The notes: generated from the letters alone by a model not told the origin. A DNA stretch of 42,702 bases from Clostridia bacterium (GCA_017512805.1 JAFWES010000019.1:1-42702), one strand, 5' to 3'. Counted from the stretch's first letter, positions 35,726-42,571 are shown. Program-made: numbers and translations.

Positions 35726-36629
35726 AGTAGAAATCGTCCGCGGGGACGTCACCGCCATACTGGCTCAGGTCGATACCGGCGGTGATTTCCACCTGCTCTT
35801 TTGCCTCCTTCGCCGCCACAAAACGAATGGCGCAGCCGGGAATGGCCTTCAGCGCGACCGGCACCTTGGGCAGGATTTCCAGGGCCACGGCGGCTTCCGC
35901 GACCGCGTTCAGATCGGATTCGCATTTGGCGCAGGACTCCGCAACCTTCTCCAGATAGGCGTTTACTTCCTCCGGATGGGCTTGCGCGGTTTCGGCGCGG
36001 ACGAAGAGCGCGGCCTGGGTGAAGCCTTCGTATCCGGTGGCTTCCTTATACAGGTCGTTCAGGGCGATGCCGCTGACCTTATCGTTGTTCATGCTCGCCG
36101 CGGTCAGAGCGGGCTCCGCGGTCAGAACGATGGCGCTTTCATCGGTCAGAAGCAGCTTCTGCGTATCCGCCGCCCCGGCCAGGTACGCTACGCTGGCGGG
36201 AACAATGCCGTTTTTTTCCAGGACATAAAGGGCGATGGAGGCGTTGACGGTGCCTTCACCGAAGAGGGTCAGGGCTGCGCCGTTCAGATCGGACAGCTGG
36301 AAATCCGCTTTCTGGGAGGCGAAATACAGGTTGCCCCAGCAAACCACCGCCGCCATTTTGTAGGTGGACTTACCGGCTTTATACAGGCGGGCGCCCGCAT
36401 TCAGAGGGGCGATCACGAAGTCCGCCTCGTTGGCCGCGAAGGCGGCCGCAATGGTGTCCGCGGCGACAAAGCTGTAATTCTCGGGCGCTTCCACCGCCAG
36501 GGCGGCCAGGGCAAGGGCCGGGGCGCCCGCGGGGGCCGTGACCTTCATAGTGTATTCCTCCGCGCCGGCAAAGGCGGCGAGGCCCAGCACGAGGGTCAGG
36601 GTCAGGATCAGGGAAAGAATCTTTTTCAT
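35715..36629 (-). CDS. ABC transporter substrate-binding protein beside TM1266
   Basis: Type II periplasmic binding protein of the NitT/TauT or NMT1-like class, 304 residues, with a signal peptide at about 1-23 (cleavage after FAGA). Landmarks are PAGAPALALAALA near the mature start, ADFVIAPLNAGARL and GEGTVNASIALYVLEKNG. It sits between the TM1266-family gene (31-base gap) and its permease, with AGAAAGGAAG as the ribosome site. The ligand is unknown. Association with a TM1266 protein suggests a substrate or precursor needed for hydrogenase maturation, but that is conjecture. Confidence 0.85.
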   Translation of the reverse strand: MKKILSLILTLTLVLGLAAFAGAEEYTMKVTAPAGAPALALAALAVEAPENYSFVAADTIAAAFAANEADFVIAPLNAGARLYKAGKSTYKMAAVVCWGNLYFASQKADFQLSDLNGAALTLFGEGTVNASIALYVLEKNGIVPASVAYLAGAADTQKLLLTDESAIVLTAEPALTAASMNNDKVSGIALNDLYKEATGYEGFTQAALFVRAETAQAHPEEVNAYLEKVAESCAKCESDLNAVAEAAVALEILPKVPVALKAIPGCAIRFVAAKEAKEQVEITAGIDLSQYGGDVPADDFYYGE

Positions 36630-36660
36630 GGGAGCATACTTCCTTTCTGTAAATGATTTT

Positions 36661-36918
36661 TTATGTTTTGGAATAGGCCGTTTTGACGGAGACGCCGTCC
36701 AGCCGGCCCAGCTTTCCCGTCAGGGAGGAGATGGCGTCGGACGGCGCGTCCATCGCGATGCTGATGAGGCTGATCCGCCGCCCGGGGCAGGGAATCCCCA
36801 TTCGGCCGATGATATGCGAGCTGTGCGCATGCAGGAGTTCATTCAGGGCGTGGACGCTGTCAGGATTTTCCACAACGATCGCTACGACCGCCAGGCGGGA
36901 GTCCTCCGGTGCGCTCAT
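36661..36918 (-). CDS. TM1266-family iron-only hydrogenase system putative regulator
   Basis: ACT-like protein of 85 residues. The HIIGRMGIPCPGR, ISLISIAMDAP, ISSLTGKLG and GVSVKTAYSK motifs match the TM1266 family found with [FeFe]-hydrogenase maturation genes (hydE, hydF, hydG). The start at 36918 has AAAGGGGGA six bases upstream. It is the first gene of an operon with a binding protein and a permease. A promoter at 37096-37123 and a full terminator just 24 bases before the ribosome site imply attenuation of the operon. No hydrogenase or maturase gene is in the window. Confidence 0.9.
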   Translation of the reverse strand: MSAPEDSRLAVVAIVVENPDSVHALNELLHAHSSHIIGRMGIPCPGRRISLISIAMDAPSDAISSLTGKLGRLDGVSVKTAYSKT

Positions 36919-36941
36919 GCAATTCCCCCTTTCTTTCCAAC

Positions 36942-36967
36942 AAAAAAACGTCGGACAATATCCGACG
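36942..36967 (-). terminator. Leader terminator (attenuator) before the TM1266 operon
   Basis: Minus-strand stem CGTCGGA (36967-36961), loop TATTG, TCCGACG (36955-36949), then seven U (36948-36942). It lies between the promoter and the first gene. A second TCCGAC copy early in the leader (37085-37080) can pair with the 5' arm and so prevent this stem. Confidence 0.8.
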
Positions 36968-37090
36968 GCAAAAGCGAATTCCTCCCGTTTTCTTCCGAAA
37001 TCCGGCAAGGCGCGCTTTCCGGAATCATCGTCAGGACCAGGGAAAAAGGCTGCTCTTCCCGCTCAGAAGCCACTTTGCGGTCGGACTCAT
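36968..37090 (-). ncRNA. Candidate cis-regulatory leader RNA of the TM1266 operon
   Basis: The 120-base leader starts near 37090 and holds a GGGAA..UUCCC stem, a strong UCCGG-AAG-(CGCGC)-CUU-CCGGA hairpin (37023-37001) and the TCCGAC segment that competes with the downstream terminator. This arrangement is that of a riboswitch or protein-dependent attenuator. I compared it by memory with common classes (T-box, TPP, SAM, glycine, ZTP, FMN, cobalamin, THF) and recognise none. Confidence 0.4.
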
Positions 37091-37095
37091 GCACG

Positions 37096-37123
37096 ATTAT
37101 ATCTTATTTCCGGCAAAAGTCAA
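37096..37123 (-). promoter_or_regulatory. Promoter of the TM1266 operon
   Basis: Minus strand TTGACT (37123-37118), 16 bases, perfect TATAAT (37101-37096). Transcription should start near 37089, giving a leader of about 170 bases to the start codon. Confidence 0.7.
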
Positions 37124-37229
37124 GGGAGCCGATTCCGGCGATTTTTCGCTGGATCGGCCCCGAAGGAGCACGTTTCACCGCTCCCGAAGGATCCTGCCTG
37201 GCCTGCCCGGCTGTGGGAGGAAGGACAGC

Positions 37230-37724
37230 TTACCGTTGCCCGGATAGATGGAAATATTGCTGCGGAATGTGGCAGTATCCGCCGGGATTCTTATCCAGAT
37301 ACTTCTGGTGATACGTTTCCGCGGAGAAAAAGTTTTTCAGGGGGGCCAGTTCCACTGCCAGCTTCGCGCCGGCCTTTTCCTCCTGGGCCCGGTAAACCGG
37401 CTCAATCTCCCGCAGCTGATCCTCCGATGTATAGTAAATGCCCGTCCGATACTGGATGCCCTGATCATGCCCCTGCCGGTTAACCGAAAGCGGGTCAATG
37501 ACCAGGAAGTAGCTGTCCAGAATCTTTGACAGGGGAATCACCTGCTCGTCATACACGACCTTCACGGTTTCCGCGTGCCCGCTGTCATGGCAGACATCCT
37601 GATAGGTGGGCGCCGTGTCCGGCCCGTTGGCGTATCCCACTTCCGTGGAAAGAACGCCATCGAACTGATCCAGAAACTTCTGCACGCCCCAGAAGCAGCC
37701 TCCCGCAAGATAAATGATGCTCAT
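37230..37724 (-). CDS. msrA: Peptide-methionine (S)-S-oxide reductase
   Basis: MsrA of 164 residues. It reduces methionine-S-sulphoxide in proteins. The catalytic GGCFWG motif is at residues 8-13 (Cys10), and the conserved EVGYANG, HAETVKVVYD and DPLSVNRQGHDQGIQYRTGIY-type region (split DPLSVNRQG / QGIQYRTG) are all present. The start at 37724 is set by AGGAG six bases upstream; the longer reading runs into the hairpin region behind the ROK kinase. It follows the ROK gene by 52 bases that hold a GGAGGGA/TCCCTCC stem-loop (37749-37769), so it may be partly co-transcribed. Confidence 0.95.
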   Translation of the reverse strand: MSIIYLAGGCFWGVQKFLDQFDGVLSTEVGYANGPDTAPTYQDVCHDSGHAETVKVVYDEQVIPLSKILDSYFLVIDPLSVNRQGHDQGIQYRTGIYYTSEDQLREIEPVYRAQEEKAGAKLAVELAPLKNFFSAETYHQKYLDKNPGGYCHIPQQYFHLSGQR

Positions 37725-37776
37725 ATCCGGCTCCTCTCTTTCCGTCGGGGAGGGAGGTTTCTTCCCTCCGCGCAGT

Positions 37777-38685
37777 CTAAATGGATTCCCGATGATTTGG
37801 CTGGGCAAGCTTTTCAGCCTGCCGGGCCAGAAGCCAGGCGCCCATGATGCCGCTGGCGGTATCCAGCCCCGGTTCCGTGATATAGTCCGTCAGCCCCGCT
37901 TCCACCGCGGGATGGGAGACGTATCCCTTCAGAGACCGGACAGTCTTTTCCCGAATCATGGGCAGGAGGAACTTTTTCTGCATGACGCCGCCCCCGAGGA
38001 TGATTTTTTCAGGGGAAAAGCTCAGCATGGCGCTGACGCAAAGCTGGGAAAGATACCCGCTTTCCAGATCCCACGCGGGGTGATCATCCGGCAGCTCCTT
38101 TGCCGATACGCCCCAGCGCTTTTCGATGGCAGGGCCGGAGGCCATCCCCTCCAGGCAGGCGCCATGGTAGGGACAGATGCCGCCGGGCATGGGGTCATTC
38201 GGAAGGGGAGTCACCGGGATATGCCCGATTTCGGGGTGGACCAGTCCGTGGACGGGCTGGCCGTGAATGATAAGGCCGCCGCCGATGCCCGTGCCCACAG
38301 TGACATACAGGCAGCTTTCCAGCCCCTTGGCCGCGCCCAGCACGGATTCCGCCAGGGCGGCGCCGTTGACGTCCGTATCCAGGGCAGCGGGTACGCCCAG
38401 CTGTTTTGTAAATTCCTCCAACAGGGGATAGTTCCGCCACGCCAGTTTCGGGGTGGCGGTGATATATCCGAAGGTTTCGGACCGGGGATTCAGATCCAGG
38501 GGGCCGAAGCTCCCGATTCCCAGCGCCACAATAGGGGATCCGCGAAAGAAATCGATCATTCCCGGCATGGTTTCCGCCGGGGTCAGCGTGGGCATGGAGA
38601 CCCGCTTCTGAACGGTTCCTTCCTCATCGATCACGGCCAGCACCATCTTGGTGCCGCCCGCTTCCAGCGCGCCGTAGAACTTCAT
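37777..38685 (-). CDS. ROK-family sugar kinase (fructokinase-like)
   Basis: ROK kinase of 302 residues, closest in look to Firmicute fructokinases. The ATP-binding GALEAGGTK starts at residue 5, the substrate aspartate lies in LDTDVNGAALAES, the second nucleotide motif is VTVGTGIGGGLI, and the zinc-type segment CPYHGACLEGMASGPAI has His and two Cys. It phosphorylates a hexose, probably fructose, after uptake. The start at 38685 has AGGAGGG eight bases upstream. A leader of about 190 bases with four hairpins precedes it. It diverges from the second MATE gene, with paired LacI-type sites between. Confidence 0.9.
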   Translation of the reverse strand: MKFYGALEAGGTKMVLAVIDEEGTVQKRVSMPTLTPAETMPGMIDFFRGSPIVALGIGSFGPLDLNPRSETFGYITATPKLAWRNYPLLEEFTKQLGVPAALDTDVNGAALAESVLGAAKGLESCLYVTVGTGIGGGLIIHGQPVHGLVHPEIGHIPVTPLPNDPMPGGICPYHGACLEGMASGPAIEKRWGVSAKELPDDHPAWDLESGYLSQLCVSAMLSFSPEKIILGGGVMQKKFLLPMIREKTVRSLKGYVSHPAVEAGLTDYITEPGLDTASGIMGAWLLARQAEKLAQPNHRESI

Positions 38686-38702
38686 GCCGTATACCCTCCT
38701 CA

Positions 38703-38831
38703 CTGCGGCGAGTTTTTGCCGCAGAATTCTGACTTACTGTCTCCTGCCGCGTGGGGGACAAGCTTTGTCTCCTCATAATGGCGAGCCTTTCGTCATTGGT
38801 TTCTGACTCACTGCCGCCCTGCGGGCGGCAG
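38703..38831. repeat. Array of four hairpins with a 13-bp direct repeat
   Basis: Four stem-loops follow one another: CTGCGGC/GCCGCAG (38703-38724), GGGGACAA/TTGTCTCC (38754-38772), AATG.CGA/TCG.CATT (38777-38797) and CTGCCGCCC/GGGCGGCAG (38811-38831). TTCTGACTTACTG (38727-38739) and TTCTGACTCACTG (38801-38813) flank the middle two. It lies in the ROK leader right before the ribosome site. It may be a dispersed palindromic repeat (REP or BIME type) or a structured leader. Confidence 0.6.
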
Positions 38832-38883
38832 ACATGGTCTTCCAAAGAAATAAAGTTCAAGGCTGTGTTCTCCACTGACAGGT

Positions 38884-38912
38884 ATAATATCACAGAAGAA
38901 AGCCGGGAACAA
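38884..38912 (-). promoter_or_regulatory. Promoter of the ROK kinase gene
   Basis: Minus strand TTGTTC (38912-38907), 17 bases, TATTAT (38889-38884), giving a leader of about 190 bases. Confidence 0.55.
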
Positions 38913-38994
38913 GCGGAAGTACACCTGCAGGATAGAAAACTGGAACGGATAAGCATGATTCCAGCCAGGCGCTCCCATTTTTTTCATCAAGGTT

Positions 38995-39065
38995 AACGCT
39001 TATTGCAAAAATGTGCGTTATGCAATGAATGTTGTTCAACAATGGGCATTATGTTCATAAGCGTT
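38995..39065. promoter_or_regulatory. Pair of LacI-type operator candidates between ROK and MATE genes
   Basis: AACGCTTAT (38995-39003) and its perfect inverse ATAAGCGTT (39057-39065) lie 62 bases apart. Each fits the AANCGNTT core seen at LacI-family operators (the right one extended to ATAAGCGTTTGC). They lie between the two divergent promoters, where a looped repressor could control both. Confidence 0.45.
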
Positions 39066-39090
39066 TGCCATGTGCTGATGAATTTTTTTC

Positions 39091-39118
39091 TTGACAGGGA
39101 TATGAAATCCGCTACAAT
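39091..39118 (+). promoter_or_regulatory. Promoter of the second MATE gene
   Basis: TTGACA (39091-39096), 16 bases, TACAAT (39113-39118), about 34 bases before the GTG start. Confidence 0.7.
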
Positions 39119-39151
39119 GATCGGGTATCTCGCTTTCGGGAGGATGTAACC

Positions 39152-40543
39152 GTGCTGAAGCTCAGACGCCTGATCGGAACCCGCGCGTTCTACCGCTCCG
39201 TTCTGACTCTCTTGATCCCCATCATTATCCAGCAATTTATCTCCAGCTTCGTATCCCTGCTGGATAATGTAATGGTAGGCCGTCTGGGGACAGAGGCGAT
39301 TTCCGCCGCCTCCATCGCCAATACGGTGCTGAACGTGTTTATGCTGGCCGTTTTCGGCGGCCTCAGCGGCATCAGCATCTACGGCGCGCAGTTCTTCGGC
39401 AAGGGCGACATGGAGGGCATGCGCAACTCCTTCCGGCTGAAGTTCGTCTTCTGCGTCATCTGTTCCGCATTGGGAATCGGCATCTACCTGGCCTTCGGGG
39501 AATCCTTCATCGCCAGCTTCCTGCAGGGCAGCAGCGACGGGGGTGACCTGACGCTGGCCCAGCGGGAGGGAGCCGCCTACCTGCGGGTCATGCTCTGGGG
39601 GATCGCGCCTTTTGCCTTCGTTCAGGCCTATGCCAGCACCCTGCGGGAAAGCGGTGAAACCGTGATCCCCATGGTGGCCGGGGTCTGCGCGATTCTGACC
39701 AACCTCTTCCTCAACTGGGTGCTGATCTTCGGCCACCTGGGCGCCCCCGCCCTGGGGGTGCGGGGAGCCGCCATTGCCACCGTGATCTCCCGGTATGTGG
39801 AACTGCTGATCGTCGTCCTTTATGCCCACCGGCATACCGACAAATATCCCTTTTTGCGGGCTGCGTACAGCACCCTGCGCATTCCCGGGGTTCTGATCCG
39901 TCGGGTTCTGCCCACCGCGGCTCCGCTGCTGATCAACGAGATCCTCTGGTCCCTGGGCATGACGCTGATCAACCAGCTCTATTCCAGCCGGGGGCTGAAC
40001 GCGGTGGCCGCCCTGAACATGACCGGTACCGCCTGGAACCTGTTCTGCGTCATCATGTTTGCCATGGGCAGCGCGGTCTCCATCCTGGTGGGCCAGCAGC
40101 TGGGCGCCGGCCGGATGGAGGAAGCCCGGGATGTGGACCGGAAGCTGATCTTCCTGACGGAGGTGATCCACGTGATCATCGGCGCCTCCATGGTCATTGC
40201 CGCTCCCTATATCCCCCTGCTGTACAATGTAAGCGCGGAAGTACGGGATCTGACCCGCCGGATGCTGATCATTGCCGGTCTGAGCCTGCCCCTTCATTCC
40301 TTTGCGCACGTCTGCTATTTCACCATCCGCTCCGGCGGGAAAACCCTGATCACCTTCCTCTTTGACGCGGTATACACTTGGGCGGTCACGGTGCTGCTGG
40401 CGTTCCTGCTGACCCGTTTTACGGCGCTGACCATCATCCAGATCTACTTCTGCGTTCAGTTTATCGATATCATCAAGCTGGTCATCGGCCTGCTGATGCT
40501 CCGCAGCAACTTCTGGGCTCAGAATGTGGTCGCGGATATATAA
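39152..40543 (+). CDS. MATE-family efflux transporter
   Basis: Second MATE protein, 463 residues with twelve spans. LIPIIIQQFISSFVSLLDNVMVG near residues 21-43 is the usual first-helix motif (LLDNVMVG), and the repeat in the second half starts near residue 255. The start is GTG at 39152 with GGGAGGA seven bases upstream; an ATG just before is followed at once by a stop. Expressed from its own sigma70 promoter and divergent from the ROK kinase. A 27-base stretch of its coding region recurs downstream at 40652-40678. The substrate is unknown. Confidence 0.9.
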   Translation: MLKLRRLIGTRAFYRSVLTLLIPIIIQQFISSFVSLLDNVMVGRLGTEAISAASIANTVLNVFMLAVFGGLSGISIYGAQFFGKGDMEGMRNSFRLKFVFCVICSALGIGIYLAFGESFIASFLQGSSDGGDLTLAQREGAAYLRVMLWGIAPFAFVQAYASTLRESGETVIPMVAGVCAILTNLFLNWVLIFGHLGAPALGVRGAAIATVISRYVELLIVVLYAHRHTDKYPFLRAAYSTLRIPGVLIRRVLPTAAPLLINEILWSLGMTLINQLYSSRGLNAVAALNMTGTAWNLFCVIMFAMGSAVSILVGQQLGAGRMEEARDVDRKLIFLTEVIHVIIGASMVIAAPYIPLLYNVSAEVRDLTRRMLIIAGLSLPLHSFAHVCYFTIRSGGKTLITFLFDAVYTWAVTVLLAFLLTRFTALTIIQIYFCVQFIDIIKLVIGLLMLRSNFWAQNVVADI

Positions 40544-40651
40544 TCTTCTGACCGATTGCACAAATCCCTTGATGCAGCAATATGTCCCTATCGCTAGTAC
40601 TTACTGGTACCTTCGTAGGAAAGCACAGGGTATGCGTCATTCCAGAATGCC

Positions 40652-40678
40652 CATGCTTGCCATGGGCAGCGCGGTCTC
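40652..40678 (+). repeat. Fragment of the MATE coding sequence duplicated downstream
   Basis: 40652-40678 matches 40054-40080 inside the MATE gene at 26 of 27 bases. Eight more matching bases (TGCGTCAT, 40633-40640 and 40046-40053) stand in the same order with an extra 11 bases between. The copy is part of an 8-bp stem TGCCCATG/CATGGGCA (40648-40668). The 346-base gap 40544-40889 otherwise holds only the promoter at 40721-40749 and a leader. Confidence 0.65.
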
Positions 40679-40720
40679 TTTCCCCACATGTCCCACTTCC
40701 TCTTTTGGTTGATCAGGATA

Positions 40721-40749
40721 GTGACAACGTTCGAGGTTTCCATTATAAT
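40721..40749 (+). promoter_or_regulatory. Promoter of the unrecognised 248-residue protein gene
   Basis: GTGACA (40721-40726), 17 bases, perfect TATAAT (40744-40749). The leader of about 130 bases has GAAGAT (40801-40806) able to pair with ATCTTC (40840-40845). Confidence 0.65.
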
Positions 40750-40889
40750 ATAGGGCATTGAGGGGCTTACCGTTATTTAATACCAGTCTCCGACGGGAAA
40801 GAAGATTCGGAAGGTTCTGGTACCCGCTTCCAAACGATCATCTTCTCCTTCCGGAGGCCAAGAAAGAACGAGCTATTGGAGAAAAGAAT

Positions 40890-41636
40890 ATGAACGCAAA
40901 ACAAGCAGCCAGAGCAGCTAAGAAACTGGAAGAACAGGCGAAGAACCCCGCAAAAGCCCAAACACAGCTTGACCCGCTTAGCGAGATTCTTGTTTCCAAA
41001 GACGGTCGAAAGAATCTTCCGGGAGGATTTGAAGAAAAATATAAGAGTGAGGCCCTGAAGCAGCGAATTGCCGATCTTGGGATGTGGAACATGATTCCAG
41101 CCGTCAAATGCTCCATGAACAGCCCGGAAGGCATAAAACGTCTGGAAGCCAATGACGTTCTCTTCACATTTATCGATCAATACTTTCGGGATGTCCCATT
41201 CGCCTTTGAACCGAATATGCAGGATGGCCGATTTGTTTTTCTTCCTCACGATGTTTCTCATCAGGGAATTGGGATATGCGCGTCTAAAGATCTGCCGGGA
41301 TATCTGGAAATCGGGCAGTTTTGGTATCCGGCCGAGTTTACGGCAAAAAGATTGTTGCATATTGATCAGGTTTATGTCGCTCAATACAGTACCGAACCGG
41401 ATTTGGTATTTGCCAACGGAATCCGTACACTGTATACCGAAAAGCGGAAATCCAAACAAAGCTGTTATTGCACTTTTCCATTTGATCCGGATACCTATTT
41501 GCGATTTGACGGCAACTTCATGGATCAATTGAATAACACCTGCCAAAAAATCCAAAATGCGCTTAAGGATAGAAGTTTTCAGGTGCGGCGGAACGGAGAA
41601 GCCCTGATTTTATTTTTGCAAAGAATCATGCAGTGA
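40890..41636 (+). CDS. Unrecognised soluble protein
   Basis: Predicted 248-residue protein with no signal peptide and no membrane span. Residues 1-45 are Ala/Lys/Glu-rich and probably helical. The rest is a mixed alpha/beta region with many aromatics (FTFIDQYFRDVPF, DLVFANGIRTLYTEKRK) and a helical end (QLNNTCQKIQNALKD). The start at 40890 is preferred because GGAG stands eight bases before it; the longer reading from a TTG at 40758 lies in the leader. I do not recognise the family. Base composition is less GC-rich than the sugar operons. It shares direction with the DUF6483-like gene 26 bases downstream. Confidence 0.7.
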   Translation: MNAKQAARAAKKLEEQAKNPAKAQTQLDPLSEILVSKDGRKNLPGGFEEKYKSEALKQRIADLGMWNMIPAVKCSMNSPEGIKRLEANDVLFTFIDQYFRDVPFAFEPNMQDGRFVFLPHDVSHQGIGICASKDLPGYLEIGQFWYPAEFTAKRLLHIDQVYVAQYSTEPDLVFANGIRTLYTEKRKSKQSCYCTFPFDPDTYLRFDGNFMDQLNNTCQKIQNALKDRSFQVRRNGEALILFLQRIMQ

Positions 41637-41662
41637 AAGATCGGCATCGTTTGAAGTGAAAG

Positions 41663-42052
41663 ATGTACTATTACGAGAAAGATTATATCATGCGGCTGAT
41701 CCGCGGGATCGCTCAGGTATTGGCCTATCTGTACTTCGGGAAAAAGGGAGATGCGCTGTCTGAGGTGATGAGTCAGGAAGCCCGGGAAGATAACGACCAT
41801 CTCTTGCGTCTGATTGACAGCGGTCAGATCAACGCAGCGGAGAACAGGCTGTTTGAGCTGATCGAGTCTGTCGTTTGGGATGCCGATCAAAAAGCCGCCT
41901 TGATTATCACGTTTTATGACTACCTGAACGGGAAGAAAGACGATTTCCTGGAAAGCTCCGGGTTCTGCAGGGATGAAATCCTGCAAGGGCTGGATGAAGC
42001 GCTACGGATGATAGGGAAAGAGATTCCTGAATATCTGAAATGGGTGGAATGA
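41663..42052 (+). CDS. DUF6483-like protein
   Basis: Protein of 129 residues, helical throughout, beginning MYYYEKDYIMRLIRGIAQ, a start typical of the DUF6483 family common in Lachnospiraceae and relatives. Repeated helix pairs (LLRLIDSGQINAAENRLFELIES and the EILQGLDEALRMI end) give it a TPR-like look. Its function is unknown. The ribosome site is weak (GAAG). It follows the 248-residue gene by 26 bases, so the two may be one transcript. A CCGG.AAA/TTT.CCGG stem lies in the 3' region near 42098-42118. Confidence 0.75.
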   Translation: MYYYEKDYIMRLIRGIAQVLAYLYFGKKGDALSEVMSQEAREDNDHLLRLIDSGQINAAENRLFELIESVVWDADQKAALIITFYDYLNGKKDDFLESSGFCRDEILQGLDEALRMIGKEIPEYLKWVE

Positions 42053-42155
42053 TGGCCGTCCGTATGTTTTTCGACCTTCATGCCGGGTTACCGGGAAATC
42101 ATGGAGTTTCCGGCTTTCCGGGCGTGTGATTATGGCTTCAATGCGGATCACGCTC

Positions 42156-42183
42156 TTGACAGAATCCCGGAAATGCTTATAAT
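42156..42183 (+). promoter_or_regulatory. Promoter of a small RNA
   Basis: TTGACA (42156-42161), 16 bases, TATAAT (42178-42183), both boxes perfect. No coding start follows within the next 110 bases before a terminator. Confidence 0.75.
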
Positions 42184-42189
42184 AAAAAA

Positions 42190-42297
42190 CGAAGAGCAGC
42201 GAACCAACGGCTGTTCCTCGGTTAGTTGTTAAGAAGGTTGGTGGTCATAAGGCCACGGAACAATCGTCACTTCTCGCCCGAGTGGCGGTTGTTTTTT
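42190..42297 (+). ncRNA. Small RNA, candidate type I antitoxin
   Basis: An RNA of about 108 bases from the perfect promoter at 42156-42183 to the terminator ending at 42297. It folds into GA.CAGC/GCTG.TC (42193-42217), GTGGTC-ATAA-GGCCAC (42241-42256) and the 12-bp terminator stem. The second and third stems contain G-U pairs that work only for a plus-strand RNA (they would be A-C on the other strand), which fixes its direction. Its 3' half is complementary to the end of a convergent small ORF at 42245-42373. This is the tail-to-tail layout of type I toxin-antitoxin pairs such as txpA/ratA. The class is inferred; I cannot name an RNA family. Confidence 0.55.
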
Positions 42298-42373
42298 CGT
42301 TTTGGGCCTTACGCTTGGTTTCGCGGATAACAATCGTTATCGTGTACCTCCATACGTGAAAGGTGATCCGCAC
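42245..42373 (-). CDS. Small ORF convergent with the sRNA, candidate type I toxin
   Basis: A 42-codon ORF starting GTG at 42373, with AAAGGGGGG ending about nine bases upstream and a strong minus-strand promoter (42455-42483). Residues 3-17 form a hydrophobic, beta-prone stretch (ITFHVWRYTITIVIR) followed by basic ETKRK, the build of small membrane-active peptides. The last 17 codons overlap the sRNA terminator on the other strand, so translation or stability of this mRNA could be controlled by base-pairing. It may end shorter in related loci. It is too short for family statistics, and the toxin role is inference. Confidence 0.4.
   Translation of the reverse strand: MRITFHVWRYTITIVIRETKRKAQNEKTTATRARSDDCSVAL
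42260..42297 (+). terminator. Terminator of the small RNA
   Basis: A 12-bp stem (42260-42271 with 42281-42292, two U-G pairs) around a 9-base loop, then a T run to 42297. Confidence 0.8.
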
Positions 42374-42454
42374 GTCCTATCCCCCCTTTCGGTTCAGGGA
42401 GTAGGAACAGCCGCCAGCCACACTACATCTTCGTACCCTTTGCAGGGCAAGAAG

Positions 42455-42483
42455 ATTCTACCAGTTTTGATGACCGCCGTCAA
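42455..42483 (-). promoter_or_regulatory. Promoter for the small convergent ORF
   Basis: Minus strand TTGACG (42483-42478), 17 bases, TAGAAT (42460-42455). Transcription from about 42449 would cross the small ORF and run into the sRNA from the opposite side. Confidence 0.6.
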
Positions 42484-42571
42484 TTGTCACCTGCGGTTCC
42501 GACGCTTGTTTCTTCACCGGATCCGCTTTTTCTGGTTTTCAGTCATGCTGAATCCCTCCAGTCAAGATAAT

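Noticed and set aside
36968-37229. Known riboswitch (TPP, SAM, T-box, glycine, ZTP, FMN, THF) before the TM1266 gene
   Set aside because: None of the conserved core motifs of these classes could be found; kept only as an unclassified attenuator.
38880-38890. Plus-strand TATAAT near 38883 as a promoter
   Set aside because: No acceptable -35 at 15-19 bases on that strand; the minus-strand reading of the same region gives a better promoter.
38993-40561. 522-codon minus-strand open frame opposite the second MATE gene
   Set aside because: Antisense shadow; the MATE reading has twelve membrane spans and a promoter.
42245-42373. Alternative ATG in the small convergent ORF region (14 codons)
   Set aside because: It has no ribosome site at a useful distance and ends almost at once; the GTG start with AAAGGGGGG is better.
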